A DNA stretch of 9,345 bases from Acidobacteriaceae bacterium (GCA_019237515.1 JAFAGX010000617.1:1-9345); one strand, 5' to 3'; positions 1-6,747 are shown, counted from the stretch's first letter. Notes: generated from the sequence alone by a model not told the origin. Numbers and translations are program-made.

Positions 1-1238
1 CTAGGTTCGCCTTCACGTTTGGCAATGTAGTTGTCACCACTCTTTGAGATCAGAACCTTTTCCGTCCGCTTGCCGTCATTCGACACAACCGTAAGATCCA
101 GGATCGACTGGGTAAAGCCGGAATCTACAAATTTGGTCGCGGAAAGATCTCGAACCTTGTCGACTAGAGATTGCGCCGTACCGGCATCCAACTTTTGTCC
201 GCTGTCGTTCCACCAGTCTTCTCCACCGTGAGTCAGGAAGTAGCTTTTCGAGGCATCATGAATTTCAACTTTATTCGGGTCACTGTAGCCGAAATCGAAC
301 AGCTTCTTGTTGCGGAAATCATCCAGGCCCTTATCCATTGCCTGGCCGAGGCTGCTGGGGACCTTGTAAATACCATCGACCACGCTCGATTTCGCGTAAT
401 AGTCTTCTTTGTTCTTTCGGACCTGCAGTTCCTGGGTGCCCGATTCGTCAGTGACCCTCGCCGTAGCGACAGGTGTAGCAGAGGCAAATGCTGTAGCAAT
501 TTTTTTCGCATCGTCCGAAGAGCTGAGCTCCATCTTTGCATCCGCCAGGTTTCGAACCAGATCGTCAACCTGGGTGCCATTAGCTCTCAACGGTTTTGGC
601 TTGACGATCTGCCATTCATCTTTGTTCCTGCCAAATTCGATGTCCTGCTTTTTCGCCAAGAGCTCGACTTTGCTGATCTTGTCCTGATTGGCGGTGATCA
701 GGCGCTTGTCGCGAAGGTCGTTAACGCTTTTGTCGATATTGTTTTTCTCGTACGTCGCGATCGTGAAGATACGAGGATCACCCTCGAGCTTCGCGTAAAC
801 TGCGTTGTCGCTCGGAGTCTTATCTCCAAGCAACAGCTTCTGAGTTTTGTTGTCCTTCTCAGAAATGACAGCTTCAAACGGCGCGTCGGCCAACCCGTAC
901 TGGCTCAGGTTGCCGGCCTTCTCTTCCACGAGCCGGTCGGAGTTCAACGACGACAACGCAGAAAGCATGCTCGACATGGCGCTTTGATCTGCACCTAGCT
1001 GCCTGGGGGCTGTGATTTGCCACTGGCCATTATTTTTCGCGAGCACAATCTCGTCCGCGTCTTTTTTCTTCAAGTCGATACTGGAGATGTCATCCTGCTT
1101 AAGCGAGAGAATCTTCGGCGCGACTTCCGCGGACGCTTCAGTTGTCTCCGGTGTTTTCGGATGACGATTTGACCAGTAGAGAGCCGCCATGAGCGCGACT
1201 AAAACAATCATGGCGATAATGAGGCCTCGAAGTTTCAT
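1..1238 (-). CDS. DUF4340 domain protein, membrane-anchored (3' end outside window)
   Basis: Open from an ATG at 1238 to the left edge without a stop (412 codons), so the C-terminus is missing. An AGGGA ribosome binding site sits at 1245-1249. Residues 4-22 form one hydrophobic N-terminal membrane segment; the rest is soluble and presumably outside the membrane. Three similar modules can be seen, near residues 43-105, 180-240 and 313-385. Each has a short strand, an 'I/V-x-x-I/V-E/D' stretch, a Trp (W73, W209, W342) and a helix ending in a conserved Leu/Val pair. The second and third are preceded by LRDKRL (175-180) and DDFRNKKL (306-313), the 'LRDKRL' hallmark of DUF4340. The family has no known enzymatic activity; it commonly follows GldF/GldG-type genes, as here, so I infer an accessory extracytoplasmic part of the ABC-2 complex. 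It is the last gene of the operon visible. Confidence 0.9.
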   Translation of the reverse strand, partial: MKLRGLIIAMIVLVALMAALYWSNRHPKTPETTEASAEVAPKILSLKQDDISSIDLKKKDADEIVLAKNNGQWQITAPRQLGADQSAMSSMLSALSSLNSDRLVEEKAGNLSQYGLADAPFEAVISEKDNKTQKLLLGDKTPSDNAVYAKLEGDPRIFTIATYEKNNIDKSVNDLRDKRLITANQDKISKVELLAKKQDIEFGRNKDEWQIVKPKPLRANGTQVDDLVRNLADAKMELSSSDDAKKIATAFASATPVATARVTDESGTQELQVRKNKEDYYAKSSVVDGIYKVPSSLGQAMDKGLDDFRNKKLFDFGYSDPNKVEIHDASKSYFLTHGGEDWWNDSGQKLDAGTAQSLVDKVRDLSATKFVDSGFTQSILDLTVVSNDGKRTEKVLISKSGDNYIAKREGEP

Positions 1239-1259
1239 TTTGTTTCCCTGCAGAATGTT

Positions 1260-1279
1260 CGTGGGCGCGGGCGCCCACG
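1260..1279. repeat. REP-like 20-bp perfect palindrome between operon genes
   Basis: Arms CGTGGGCGC and GCGCCCACG flank a central GG, giving 9 bp of perfect dyad symmetry on either side. It lies in the 49-base gap between the GldG-family stop codon (1288) and the DUF4340 start (1238). On the transcript it can fold as an 8-bp GC stem with a 4-base loop. There is no T-run after it in the direction of transcription, so it does not look like a classical terminator. GC-rich palindromes of this kind are common dispersed repeats in acidobacterial genomes (recollection, not checked). No second copy is visible in this window. It may modulate expression of the distal gene or protect mRNA ends. Confidence 0.6.
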
Positions 1280-1287
1280 CCACAAAG

Positions 1288-2664
1288 TTAACGCCGCTTC
1301 CACCAGACTGAGACGCCCGCCACGACCACAATCAGGGGCAGAATGAACTGGCTGACGCTGCGAACCAGACTTAATTGAGCACGAGTCATGGTCACGCGGC
1401 GGTCTTCCCGCTCTTTCGGACGGATCGAAATCAAATCTTCGTCGGAAGAGAGCCAATCGACCGTGTTCAATGCAAGGTCGCTGTTCCCATTGAAGTTGAT
1501 AAACGAATTCTCAGCCCAGGAAGAGCTGCCGACCACAACGAAGCGTCCCTGCGAATCTTGCTTACCAGTGTTGTAAGTTCCGGCAGCCGCAATGGTCATT
1601 GGCCCTTTGCGGTTCTTGGGATCGTTGGGGTCGACTCGCGGTGAGTTCAAATTGTTGGTTGCCAAGCTGGTGTCAGATGAATCGAACAACTTCTGTACTA
1701 ACGTTTTGTCACCATTTTTTACTTCCATCGAACGGGAGAGCGGGAATCCCGTGGCACTCCCTTTTAGGCCACTCACGATCGGCTGCGACTCGTAATGCGT
1801 GACCAAGGCTACTTGCGGGCCTAACCCAGCCAATTGTCCGATCGGGTTCAGATCCAGAATCAGATTTTTATCGAGAGTAACGCCCCAGCTCTGCAGCAGA
1901 TTGGTAAGCGCGTCGTTATCTGCAATGTCCGAGCGGCCGATTTTCAATGGAGGATCGAGCATCAGCAAAGCGCGCCCACCGTCTTCCACGTACTTTTTGA
2001 TCGCGTCGACTTCCGGTTGCTGATAATCGCGGGTCGGGCCAGCTACAACGAGAACCGTGCAATCACTCGGCACTTCCGCTTTTTGCAGCAGATCGATCGA
2101 TTTCGCCTGGTAGTTGTCTTTCCCTAGCAAATCTTTAAAACGCGAATAGCCGTTGCGGTCGGAATCATCGATCTGGTGCTCGCCGCTGCCGCCTACAAAG
2201 CAAACCGTGCGCGTGGTGTTTTTCAGATCGCGGATAATCGCTCCGGTTATCCCTTCCTCGGTCATGCTCTTGGCTTCTTCTTTCCGGTCCCCAACTTCAA
2301 CCAGAGCAGTTCCGTAATTCTTGATTCCCGCTTCGCGAGCTTCCTGCGGGTTCTTATCCGGATCGACATATTTCACCTGAATCTTGGGAGAGAGATTCGA
2401 GTATTCGGTCAGCAGGTCTTTCGCGTGTTGGAAGCGGGTGCCTTGATCGAAATAGATGATGGTAGCCGGCTGCTTGAGATTCTTTACGATCTTCGCCGTC
2501 TGATCAGACAAGCTGTAACGCTTATTTGCCGTGGCATCGTAAGACTTGTTGTAACGGTCCGCCAGGAAGTTGGCGATGACAACTGCCGCCAGCACGACCA
2601 GTATGTAGACCGCCGCGTATGCAGCGTATTTAGTCTGTCTCGCTTTCAATAAACCTGAACTCAC
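1288..2664 (-). CDS. GldG-family ABC-2 transport auxiliary protein
   Basis: 458 residues. One membrane segment near residues 13-34 is followed by a large extracytoplasmic region, and a C-terminal membrane segment (about 438-455) ends in WWKRR. The motif KRYSLSDQT (48-56) just after the first membrane helix, and the 'YVDPDKNP' stretch (99-106), are typical of GldG/IftA-type proteins. So is the later glutamine-amidotransferase-like Rossmann region (about 153-240, with VLVVAGPT and ALLMLDPP). GldG is the partner of GldA/GldF in Bacteroidota gliding; relatives occur widely in non-gliding bacteria with unknown substrate. The start is GTG at 2664, directly abutting the TAA of the permease gene. GGAGG at 2671-2675 lies 6 bases upstream, inside the permease coding end, so translation is probably coupled. 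It likely forms a complex with the permease and ATPase. Confidence 0.9.
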   Translation of the reverse strand: MSSGLLKARQTKYAAYAAVYILVVLAAVVIANFLADRYNKSYDATANKRYSLSDQTAKIVKNLKQPATIIYFDQGTRFQHAKDLLTEYSNLSPKIQVKYVDPDKNPQEAREAGIKNYGTALVEVGDRKEEAKSMTEEGITGAIIRDLKNTTRTVCFVGGSGEHQIDDSDRNGYSRFKDLLGKDNYQAKSIDLLQKAEVPSDCTVLVVAGPTRDYQQPEVDAIKKYVEDGGRALLMLDPPLKIGRSDIADNDALTNLLQSWGVTLDKNLILDLNPIGQLAGLGPQVALVTHYESQPIVSGLKGSATGFPLSRSMEVKNGDKTLVQKLFDSSDTSLATNNLNSPRVDPNDPKNRKGPMTIAAAGTYNTGKQDSQGRFVVVGSSSWAENSFINFNGNSDLALNTVDWLSSDEDLISIRPKEREDRRVTMTRAQLSLVRSVSQFILPLIVVVAGVSVWWKRR

Positions 2665-3432
2665 TTACGACCTCCAGCGCAGCGATTCCATGGAGCGCGA
2701 AGTAAAGAACAAGCCCACGAATATCACTGTCAGATAAAAGATTGCATCCTTCACGTCGAGCACGCCCTTGGCGAACGATTCAAAATGAGTGATCACCGAC
2801 ATATAAGCGAGCACCTTTGCCCATGCCGCTGTTTCATAGCCGCTCACCCATTCGAGGACCCAGAGCAGTAGACAAACGCCGAACGTGGCGGCGCCGGCGA
2901 TGATCTGATTCTTGGTCAACGTGGAAATAAAAGTTCCAATCGCCAGCAGTCCCCCTGCTTGCAGCAAGAGTCCGAGATAGCCAATGGCCAGCGGCTTCCA
3001 GTCTGGATTTCCGTATTTGAACAGGAACGCAAAATTCAGCGCCGTGAACAGCAGCATGGTGGCATAAAGAGTCAGAGCGGCCAGCCATTTACCGATAATG
3101 ATTTCCGTGTCGCGGATTGGCGATGTAACCAGCAGCTCAATGGTTCCCGTGCGCTTCTCTTCGGCGAAAAGCCGCATGGTGATCATCGGTATGAAAAAGA
3201 GGCCGATCACGCTGGCATTCGACAAAAGAGGCCGAATAACTTCTTCATTCAAGTTCATGGGGAACATCTGGCCGCGCATTTGGGACTCCATGCCCATCAG
3301 CACGAAGTAACCAAGCGCGTTCCAGAAGAAGAACCCAAAAATGAGGGCGAACATGGTGAGCAGCAGATAGGCAATCGGCGAGGCAAAGTAGCTGCGCATT
3401 TCCTTTCGCCAGATAGTCAACACGTTTCGCAT
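2665..3432 (-). CDS. ABC-2 type permease, GldF-like
   Basis: 255 residues with about six hydrophobic segments (near 20-40, 73-90, 117-138, 150-171, 176-196 and 229-245). The motif EEKRTGTIELLVTSPI (91-106), preceded by 'PMITMRLFA', is the signature of ABC-2/GldF-type permeases, and 'HFESFAKGVLDVKD' (216-229) is the usual C-terminal stretch. It forms the membrane channel of an exporter energised by the ATPase encoded just upstream. The ATG at 3432-3430 shares one base with the ATPase stop (TAATG), and a GGGAG site lies 8-9 bases upstream. The gene ends directly against the GldG-family start. Substrate unknown. Length is normal for the family. Confidence 0.92.
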   Translation of the reverse strand: MRNVLTIWRKEMRSYFASPIAYLLLTMFALIFGFFFWNALGYFVLMGMESQMRGQMFPMNLNEEVIRPLLSNASVIGLFFIPMITMRLFAEEKRTGTIELLVTSPIRDTEIIIGKWLAALTLYATMLLFTALNFAFLFKYGNPDWKPLAIGYLGLLLQAGGLLAIGTFISTLTKNQIIAGAATFGVCLLLWVLEWVSGYETAAWAKVLAYMSVITHFESFAKGVLDVKDAIFYLTVIFVGLFFTSRSMESLRWRS

Positions 3433-4412
3433 TAATTTGCTCCCTTTGCCGCCAGTTCGGCGGGCGCCGCCTCTGCTCCGGTGAGTTGCAAGAAAATCTC
3501 TTCCAGGCTCATGGCGGCAGGCCGGAGTTCATTCAAATCCCAGCCAGCCTCGACCACCGCCCTCGCCAGATCGCCGCGTACAAATCCTTTTTGGCTTTCA
3601 ATTTCGAAGACATTGCGATTGGCGTGACTGGTCTTATATTCCACCTTGCTGATCCCCTGGATCTGCTGCAACCGCTTCTGGACGACTGTGAGATCCAGGC
3701 TTCCATTCCGTCCCGCAATCTCCACCAACACCGACTCTGCGCCGCGCGCCCGCGCTTGCAGGTTCTGCACTGAATCGGTCGCGACCAGCTTTCCTTTGTT
3801 GATAATGATCACTTGCTGGCAGGTCTGCTCGACTTCCGGCAGGATGTGCGTGCTGAGAATGATCGTGTGATCCCCCGCCAGGCTCTTGATCAGATCGCGA
3901 GTTTCGTTGATCTGCTTGGGATCCAGGCCGGCGGTCGGTTCATCAAGAATGAGCACATCGGGATTGTGAATGATGGCTTGGGCGAGTCCAACGCGCAGCC
4001 GGAAACCCTTGGAGAGCTTGCCGAGCAGTTTGGTCTTCACCTCGGCGACAGCGCAGCGATCGCAAACGTAATCGACTCGCTTGTTCAGGTCCGCGCCGGA
4101 AAGGCCCTTCAGCTTGCCAACAAATTGCAGATATTCGCTGGTCTCCATCTCGGGATAGAGCGGAGGTGTCTCCGGCAAGTAGCCGATCCGCTTTTTGACC
4201 TCCAGCGGTTGCTCCAGCACATCGAATCCTGCGACGGTGGCCGAACCGGACGTGGGCGGCAAGAAGCAGGTCAACATTCGCATTGTTGTCGTCTTCCCGG
4301 CACCATTAGGTCCGAGAAATCCGACGATCTGCCCCTTTTGGACGTCAAAGGAAACGTGGTCCACAGCGGTCGTGCGGGCATACCTCTTCGTGAGTTCTTT
4401 TACAGTGATCAT
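3432..4412 (-). CDS. ABC transporter ATP-binding protein (GldA-like)
   Basis: 326 residues from the ATG at 4412. Walker A GPNGAGKTT is at 34-42, the signature LSKGFRLRVGLAQ begins at 133, Walker B VLILDE is at 153-158 followed by PTAGLDP, and the H-loop is STHILPE (H189). The usual Q-loop region reads GYLPE (77-81), as in the GldA/ABC-2 subfamily. The C-terminal 100 residues form the extension seen in exporters of this type. It powers the permease encoded downstream. A longer form could start at a GTG at 4448, but homologous proteins begin close to 'MITVKELTKRY'. The predicted -10 box also overlaps that GTG, which would place it upstream of the transcript start. The ribosome binding site before 4412 is weak. 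First gene of the operon. Confidence 0.93.
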   Translation of the reverse strand: MITVKELTKRYARTTAVDHVSFDVQKGQIVGFLGPNGAGKTTTMRMLTCFLPPTSGSATVAGFDVLEQPLEVKKRIGYLPETPPLYPEMETSEYLQFVGKLKGLSGADLNKRVDYVCDRCAVAEVKTKLLGKLSKGFRLRVGLAQAIIHNPDVLILDEPTAGLDPKQINETRDLIKSLAGDHTIILSTHILPEVEQTCQQVIIINKGKLVATDSVQNLQARARGAESVLVEIAGRNGSLDLTVVQKRLQQIQGISKVEYKTSHANRNVFEIESQKGFVRGDLARAVVEAGWDLNELRPAAMSLEEIFLQLTGAEAAPAELAAKGAN

Positions 4413-4434
4413 AAGATTTTGTTGCAGGTAATCA

Positions 4435-4463
4435 GGTATACAACCCACATCTGAAAATGCCAG
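4435..4463 (-). promoter_or_regulatory. Predicted sigma70-type promoter of the ABC operon
   Basis: Reading the minus strand, CTGGCA (4463-4458) and TATACC (4440-4435) are separated by exactly 17 bases. Each matches 4 of 6 consensus positions. Transcription would start near 4428, about 16 bases before the ATG at 4412. It supports the shorter ATPase start. Sequence match only. Confidence 0.35.
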
Positions 4464-4842
4464 TTCCTGAATACTTCTGAGGTGAAACTCTATGTTAGAA
4501 AGCGCGTGGGCTGGATGTCAAACGCCTGACCGCGTTATTGGCGAGCAATCGCGGCCGGCCCTGGCGCAGGATGAATTTCTGACTCCAGCTGTGCGTGAGA
4601 ATTGGGAGGTATGTAGGCAACACGGTCCCCCTGCCGCACACCAAGAGATTGCAGCGCCGCAGACCATCGATCTCAGCGATCGAAGAATGCCGTGTAGGTA
4701 AGGCGCAGGTCGCCATCCACCACGACCTCAAGATTGGGATGCAGCTTGCGCGTGCTTCGAGCAAAGTCGAGTACTAGCCTCAGAGGGCTGTTATATTAAC
4801 CCGAAACACCGAAACTGGTGACCGCAAACTAAGCGAGGTCGG
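4464..4842. other. Intergenic region between the ABC operon and the aldo/keto reductase
   Basis: This divergent gap holds no intact gene. Most of it is taken up by the degenerate acyl-CoA synthetase remnant. A TATATT hexamer at 4792-4797 could be a -10 box for the reductase, but I see no convincing -35 at 16-18 bases. No tRNA, terminator or repeat was found here. Confidence 0.5.
4583..4795 (-). pseudogene. Remnant of an AMP-dependent acyl-CoA synthetase (N-terminal fragment)
   Basis: Translating the minus strand from about 4795 gives 'SPLRLVLDFARSTRKLHPN', then 'EVVVDGDLRLTYTAFFDR', an in-frame TGA at 4675-4673, then 'DRWSAALQSLGVRQGDRV' and 'AYIPPNSHAQLE' to 4583. This follows the first 70 or so residues of class I adenylate-forming enzymes (pattern: FL.R.A..hP...AVVdGd.rlTY.eF..R..rlA.AL..lGV..GDrVAyi.pNsha.LE). 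The TGA sits where many relatives have Cys or Val. No start codon fits the front, since TAA precedes it at 4798. After 4583 the similarity fades, perhaps with a frame change ('PITR' at 4541-4530). The catalytic core (AMP-binding loop, adenylation motifs) is absent, so it is non-functional. Recognition is by eye from the family pattern. Confidence 0.6.
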
Positions 4843-5814
4843 ATGAAATACCGCACTTTTGGCCGCACCGGATTTGAGGTCAGTGAAATCGGCCTGGGAT
4901 TATGGGGAATGGGAGACTGGACGGATTCCGATGATCGTCAGTCGCTCGAAGCTTTGCAACTCGCTGTCGATCAGGGCTGCAACTTTTTCGATACGGCGTG
5001 GGCCTACGGCAATGGCAAGAGCGACAGTCTATTGGGCGAAATTATGGCAAGAAATCCGGAGAAGCGACTCTTCGCCGCGTCGAAAATTCCGCCGTTAAAT
5101 GACAAATGGCCAGCCTCGCCCACCGACAAATATCAGGATGTATTTCCCACGAAGCACGTTTTTAAGTACGCCGAGCTGATCCGTGAAAAGCTGCGCGTGA
5201 AGACCATCGATCTCCTGCAATTCCACGTTTGGGATGACGGTTGGACCGATGAACCAGAATTCCGCGAAACCGTCGAGAAACTCAAGTCGCAAGGCCTCAT
5301 TGAGTTCTTCGGGCTGAGCCTCAACCGGTGGGAACCGGAGAACGGGATCAAAGCCATTCGCACCGGCCTGGTCGACGCGGTACAGGTGATCTATAACATT
5401 TTCGACCAGTCACCTGAAGACAAGCTTTTTCCCGTTTGCCGTGAGCTGAACATCGGGGTCATTGCTCGTGTTCCACTCGACGAAGGAAGCCTCGGCGGCA
5501 AAATGACTGCTAATACCAGGTTTCCTGAAAACGATTGGCGTTCGCGCTATTTCGGTCCAGAGAACCTGAAGAAAACGGTGGATCGGGTAGATAAACTTAA
5601 GCCTCTTGTGCCAAAGGGCATGGATCTTCCGGAAATGGCCCTCCGGTTCATTGTTTCAAATCCGGATGTAAGTACTACGATCGCGGGTATGAGAAAGCCC
5701 GAACACGTGCGGAAAAACCTTGGGGTGAGTGGCGATGGGCCTCTGAATCCCGCCCTGCTCAAGGCCTTGAAACCGCATCGCTGGGACCGGAAGCCGCAGC
5801 CCTGGTCGGACTAA
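4843..5814 (+). CDS. Aldo/keto reductase
   Basis: 323 residues, the normal length for the superfamily, with the complete NADPH-dependent AKR barrel. The N-terminus is MKYRTFGRTGFEVSEIGLGLWGMG. The catalytic tetrad is visible: D50 and Y55 in FFDTAWAYG, K81 in AASK, and H128 in LLQFHVWDD. Cofactor-binding features of the C-terminal half include GLSL (157-160), VIYNIF (182-187), 'GVIARVPLDEGSLGGK' (205-220) and 'STTIAGMRKPEHV' (277-289). It probably reduces an aldehyde or ketone in the cytoplasm; the substrate cannot be read from sequence. The start is ATG with GAGG at 4835-4838, four bases upstream. It is apparently monocistronic: the next gene is convergent and overlaps its stop. Confidence 0.95.
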   Translation: MKYRTFGRTGFEVSEIGLGLWGMGDWTDSDDRQSLEALQLAVDQGCNFFDTAWAYGNGKSDSLLGEIMARNPEKRLFAASKIPPLNDKWPASPTDKYQDVFPTKHVFKYAELIREKLRVKTIDLLQFHVWDDGWTDEPEFRETVEKLKSQGLIEFFGLSLNRWEPENGIKAIRTGLVDAVQVIYNIFDQSPEDKLFPVCRELNIGVIARVPLDEGSLGGKMTANTRFPENDWRSRYFGPENLKKTVDRVDKLKPLVPKGMDLPEMALRFIVSNPDVSTTIAGMRKPEHVRKNLGVSGDGPLNPALLKALKPHRWDRKPQPWSD

Positions 5815-6017
5815 GCCGGCTCGGGCCGGAGATTTTGAGCAGCGAGCTGGCCTTCAGTCGTAATCCGCGTCGCCTTGCAGATTTCTTTGGCCATTCTCAT
5901 GCCCGCTTCAGTGGCACGCGTGGGTTCCTCGGCTGACATAGCCGTACTGGCAGCTAAGGTGAAAAGAAGAGCGTCCTCTTGCTTGTCGAAATAGAGCACC
6001 ACCTGGTTGGCTGCCAT
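5811..6017 (-). CDS. Small hypothetical protein (68 residues)
   Basis: The start is taken as the ATG at 6017, because a strong GGAGGTGG lies 7 bases upstream. An ATG at 6071 in the same frame would give 86 residues but has no such site. The product begins MAANQVVLYFDKQEDALLF and continues with an Ala-rich helical stretch containing 'STAMSAEEPTRATEAGMRMA', then 'KEICKATRITTEGQLAAQ'. It has no membrane segment or signal peptide; the fold looks like one strand plus helices. I do not recognise a named family. The strong ribosome binding site and protein-like composition suggest a real gene. It converges on the aldo/keto reductase, the two stop codons sharing CTAA (5811-5814). Function unknown. 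Confidence 0.65.
   Translation of the reverse strand: MAANQVVLYFDKQEDALLFTLAASTAMSAEEPTRATEAGMRMAKEICKATRITTEGQLAAQNLRPEPA
5816..5829 (+). terminator. Possible weak terminator hairpin after the aldo/keto reductase
   Basis: CCGGC, loop TCGG, GCCGG starts two bases after the reductase stop and is followed by AGATTTT. The 5-bp stem is short and the T-run is weak. It also lies inside the 3' coding end of the opposite small gene, so the GC-rich symmetry may be incidental. Confidence 0.25.
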
Positions 6018-6051
6018 TCTGGAACCACCTCCGAAAACTAATCGTTCCTTC

Positions 6052-6057
6052 ATGATA
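6052..6057 (-). promoter_or_regulatory. Possible -10 box for the small hypothetical gene
   Basis: TATCAT on the minus strand matches 5 of 6 bases of the sigma70 -10 box. It would start a transcript with a leader of about 30 bases carrying the GGAGGTGG site, and would exclude the upstream ATG at 6071. No good -35 is seen at the usual distance. Confidence 0.25.
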
Positions 6058-6130
6058 GGCCGAACCGGCATGTCACGGATGGTAACTCTTTTGGTGCATT
6101 CTCAACCGAAAGTACATAGGTTTACGAACG

Positions 6131-6211
6131 GTCGGCCTCTAAACGCACCCAGACACGACTGCTGATGGCAGCAGCTCTCAAAAGAAGCGGCCGACGGCCA
6201 ACCAGTCGTGT
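6131..6211. repeat. Cluster of inverted repeats (possible structured RNA or operator)
   Basis: A perfect 9-bp inverted repeat, ACACGACTG (6153-6161) with CAGTCGTGT (6203-6211), encloses a 6-bp hairpin CTGCTG-ATGG-CAGCAG (6159-6174). A second pair, GTCGGCC (6131-6137) with GGCCGAC (6189-6195), interlocks with the first in pseudoknot order. The 9-bp arm and the hairpin share three bases, so they compete. It lies between the divergent small gene and the DUF5818-like gene. It could be a 5' leader structure, a small RNA or a protein binding site; nothing identifies a known family. Confidence 0.35.
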
Positions 6212-6240
6212 GAGGACCGAATCTTGGTGATCAACGGTCG

Positions 6241-6675
6241 ATGGGATCAGTAATGCGCTTCGCTTTAGTGGCAGTATTTAGTGGATTTCTTCTCTGGGGA
6301 TTAGCGGCAAACGCCCAATCAGGCGTATCCGGCTCTACTTCGACGCCTGATCACAGCCAGCTGTTTACCTCTGACCTTGTTAGCTGGACTGAGATGCAAT
6401 CGCCAGATCCCGTCAACAACTCCGGACAGAAAGATCCGCAGCAGAACTCGTCAGAATCAATGAATCAGCAGCACGAAGCACCTCTGCAAACCTTCACTGG
6501 GATGATCACGAAGGAGGGCGCCAGCTATGTGCTGAGGATCTCGGATAAATGGTTCTACGACCTGGATGACCAGAACGAAGCTGCGCAATACCTCGACCGG
6601 CGCGTCGCCGTTACCGGAACGTTGAATTCAAGCGGTGACCTGATCCACGTCCGTTTGATTCAACCCGTCAGTTAA
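6241..6675 (+). CDS. Secreted DUF5818-like protein
   Basis: 144 residues as drawn; an ATG at 6253 (four codons in, with GGGA upstream) is an equally good start. Residues 5-25 form a signal peptide with likely cleavage at ANA|QS. A low-complexity linker rich in Ser, Gln, Asn and Pro (about 27-80) follows, then a compact domain from about 83 to 142 with TFTGMITKEGASYVL, 'DLDDQNEAAQYL' and 'RVAVTGTLNSSGDLIHV'. This layout (strand with TG.I, 'Y.LDDQ', 'V.VTG.L', 'IHV..I') matches DUF5818, an OB-like domain frequent in secreted acidobacterial proteins. Function is unknown; the protein should be periplasmic or extracellular. Its promoter is not clear. It is not obviously part of the haem operon, because a hairpin follows its stop. 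Confidence 0.8.
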   Translation: MGSVMRFALVAVFSGFLLWGLAANAQSGVSGSTSTPDHSQLFTSDLVSWTEMQSPDPVNNSGQKDPQQNSSESMNQQHEAPLQTFTGMITKEGASYVLRISDKWFYDLDDQNEAAQYLDRRVAVTGTLNSSGDLIHVRLIQPVS

Positions 6676-6689
6676 TCCGCACCTTACCC

Positions 6690-6715
6690 GGGAGCGTGAG
6701 CTTCGTCACACTCCC
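6690..6715 (+). terminator. Hairpin between the DUF5818-like gene and hemE
   Basis: GGGAG-C-GTGA, loop GCTTCG, TCAC-A-CTCCC: nine base pairs with one C/A mismatch, starting 15 bases after the stop at 6675 and ending 32 bases before hemE. There is no T-run behind it, so it is either a weak terminator for the upstream gene or a control element in front of hemE. Confidence 0.4.
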
Positions 6716-6729
6716 ATGTGAGCGAAAAA

Positions 6730-6738
6730 TGCTAGAGT
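6730..6738 (+). promoter_or_regulatory. Possible extended -10 promoter of hemE
   Basis: TGC-TAGAGT (6730-6738) resembles an extended -10 element (TG-N-TATAAT, 4 of 6 in the hexamer). It would start transcription about 3 bases before the hemE ATG, giving a nearly leaderless mRNA. This fits the absence of a clear ribosome binding site there. No -35 box is recognisable. Confidence 0.3.
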
Positions 6739-6747
6739 TACAGGTTC

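Noticed and set aside
171..998. A 275-codon open frame on the plus strand
   Set aside because: It lies wholly antisense to the DUF4340 gene, whose minus frame shows clear family motifs; the plus product resembles no protein and has no ribosome binding site.
2176..2652. A 158-codon plus-strand open frame
   Set aside because: Antisense to the GldG-family gene; the product is a mirror of that coding sequence, with no independent support.
3432..4448. Longer ATPase frame starting at GTG 4448
   Set aside because: The extra 12 residues are not family-like and the codon overlaps a predicted -10 box; the ATG at 4412 is preferred.
4495..4764. An 89-codon minus-strand open frame
   Set aside because: It is read in a different frame from the acyl-CoA synthetase remnant, which explains the same DNA better; its own product has no recognisable features.
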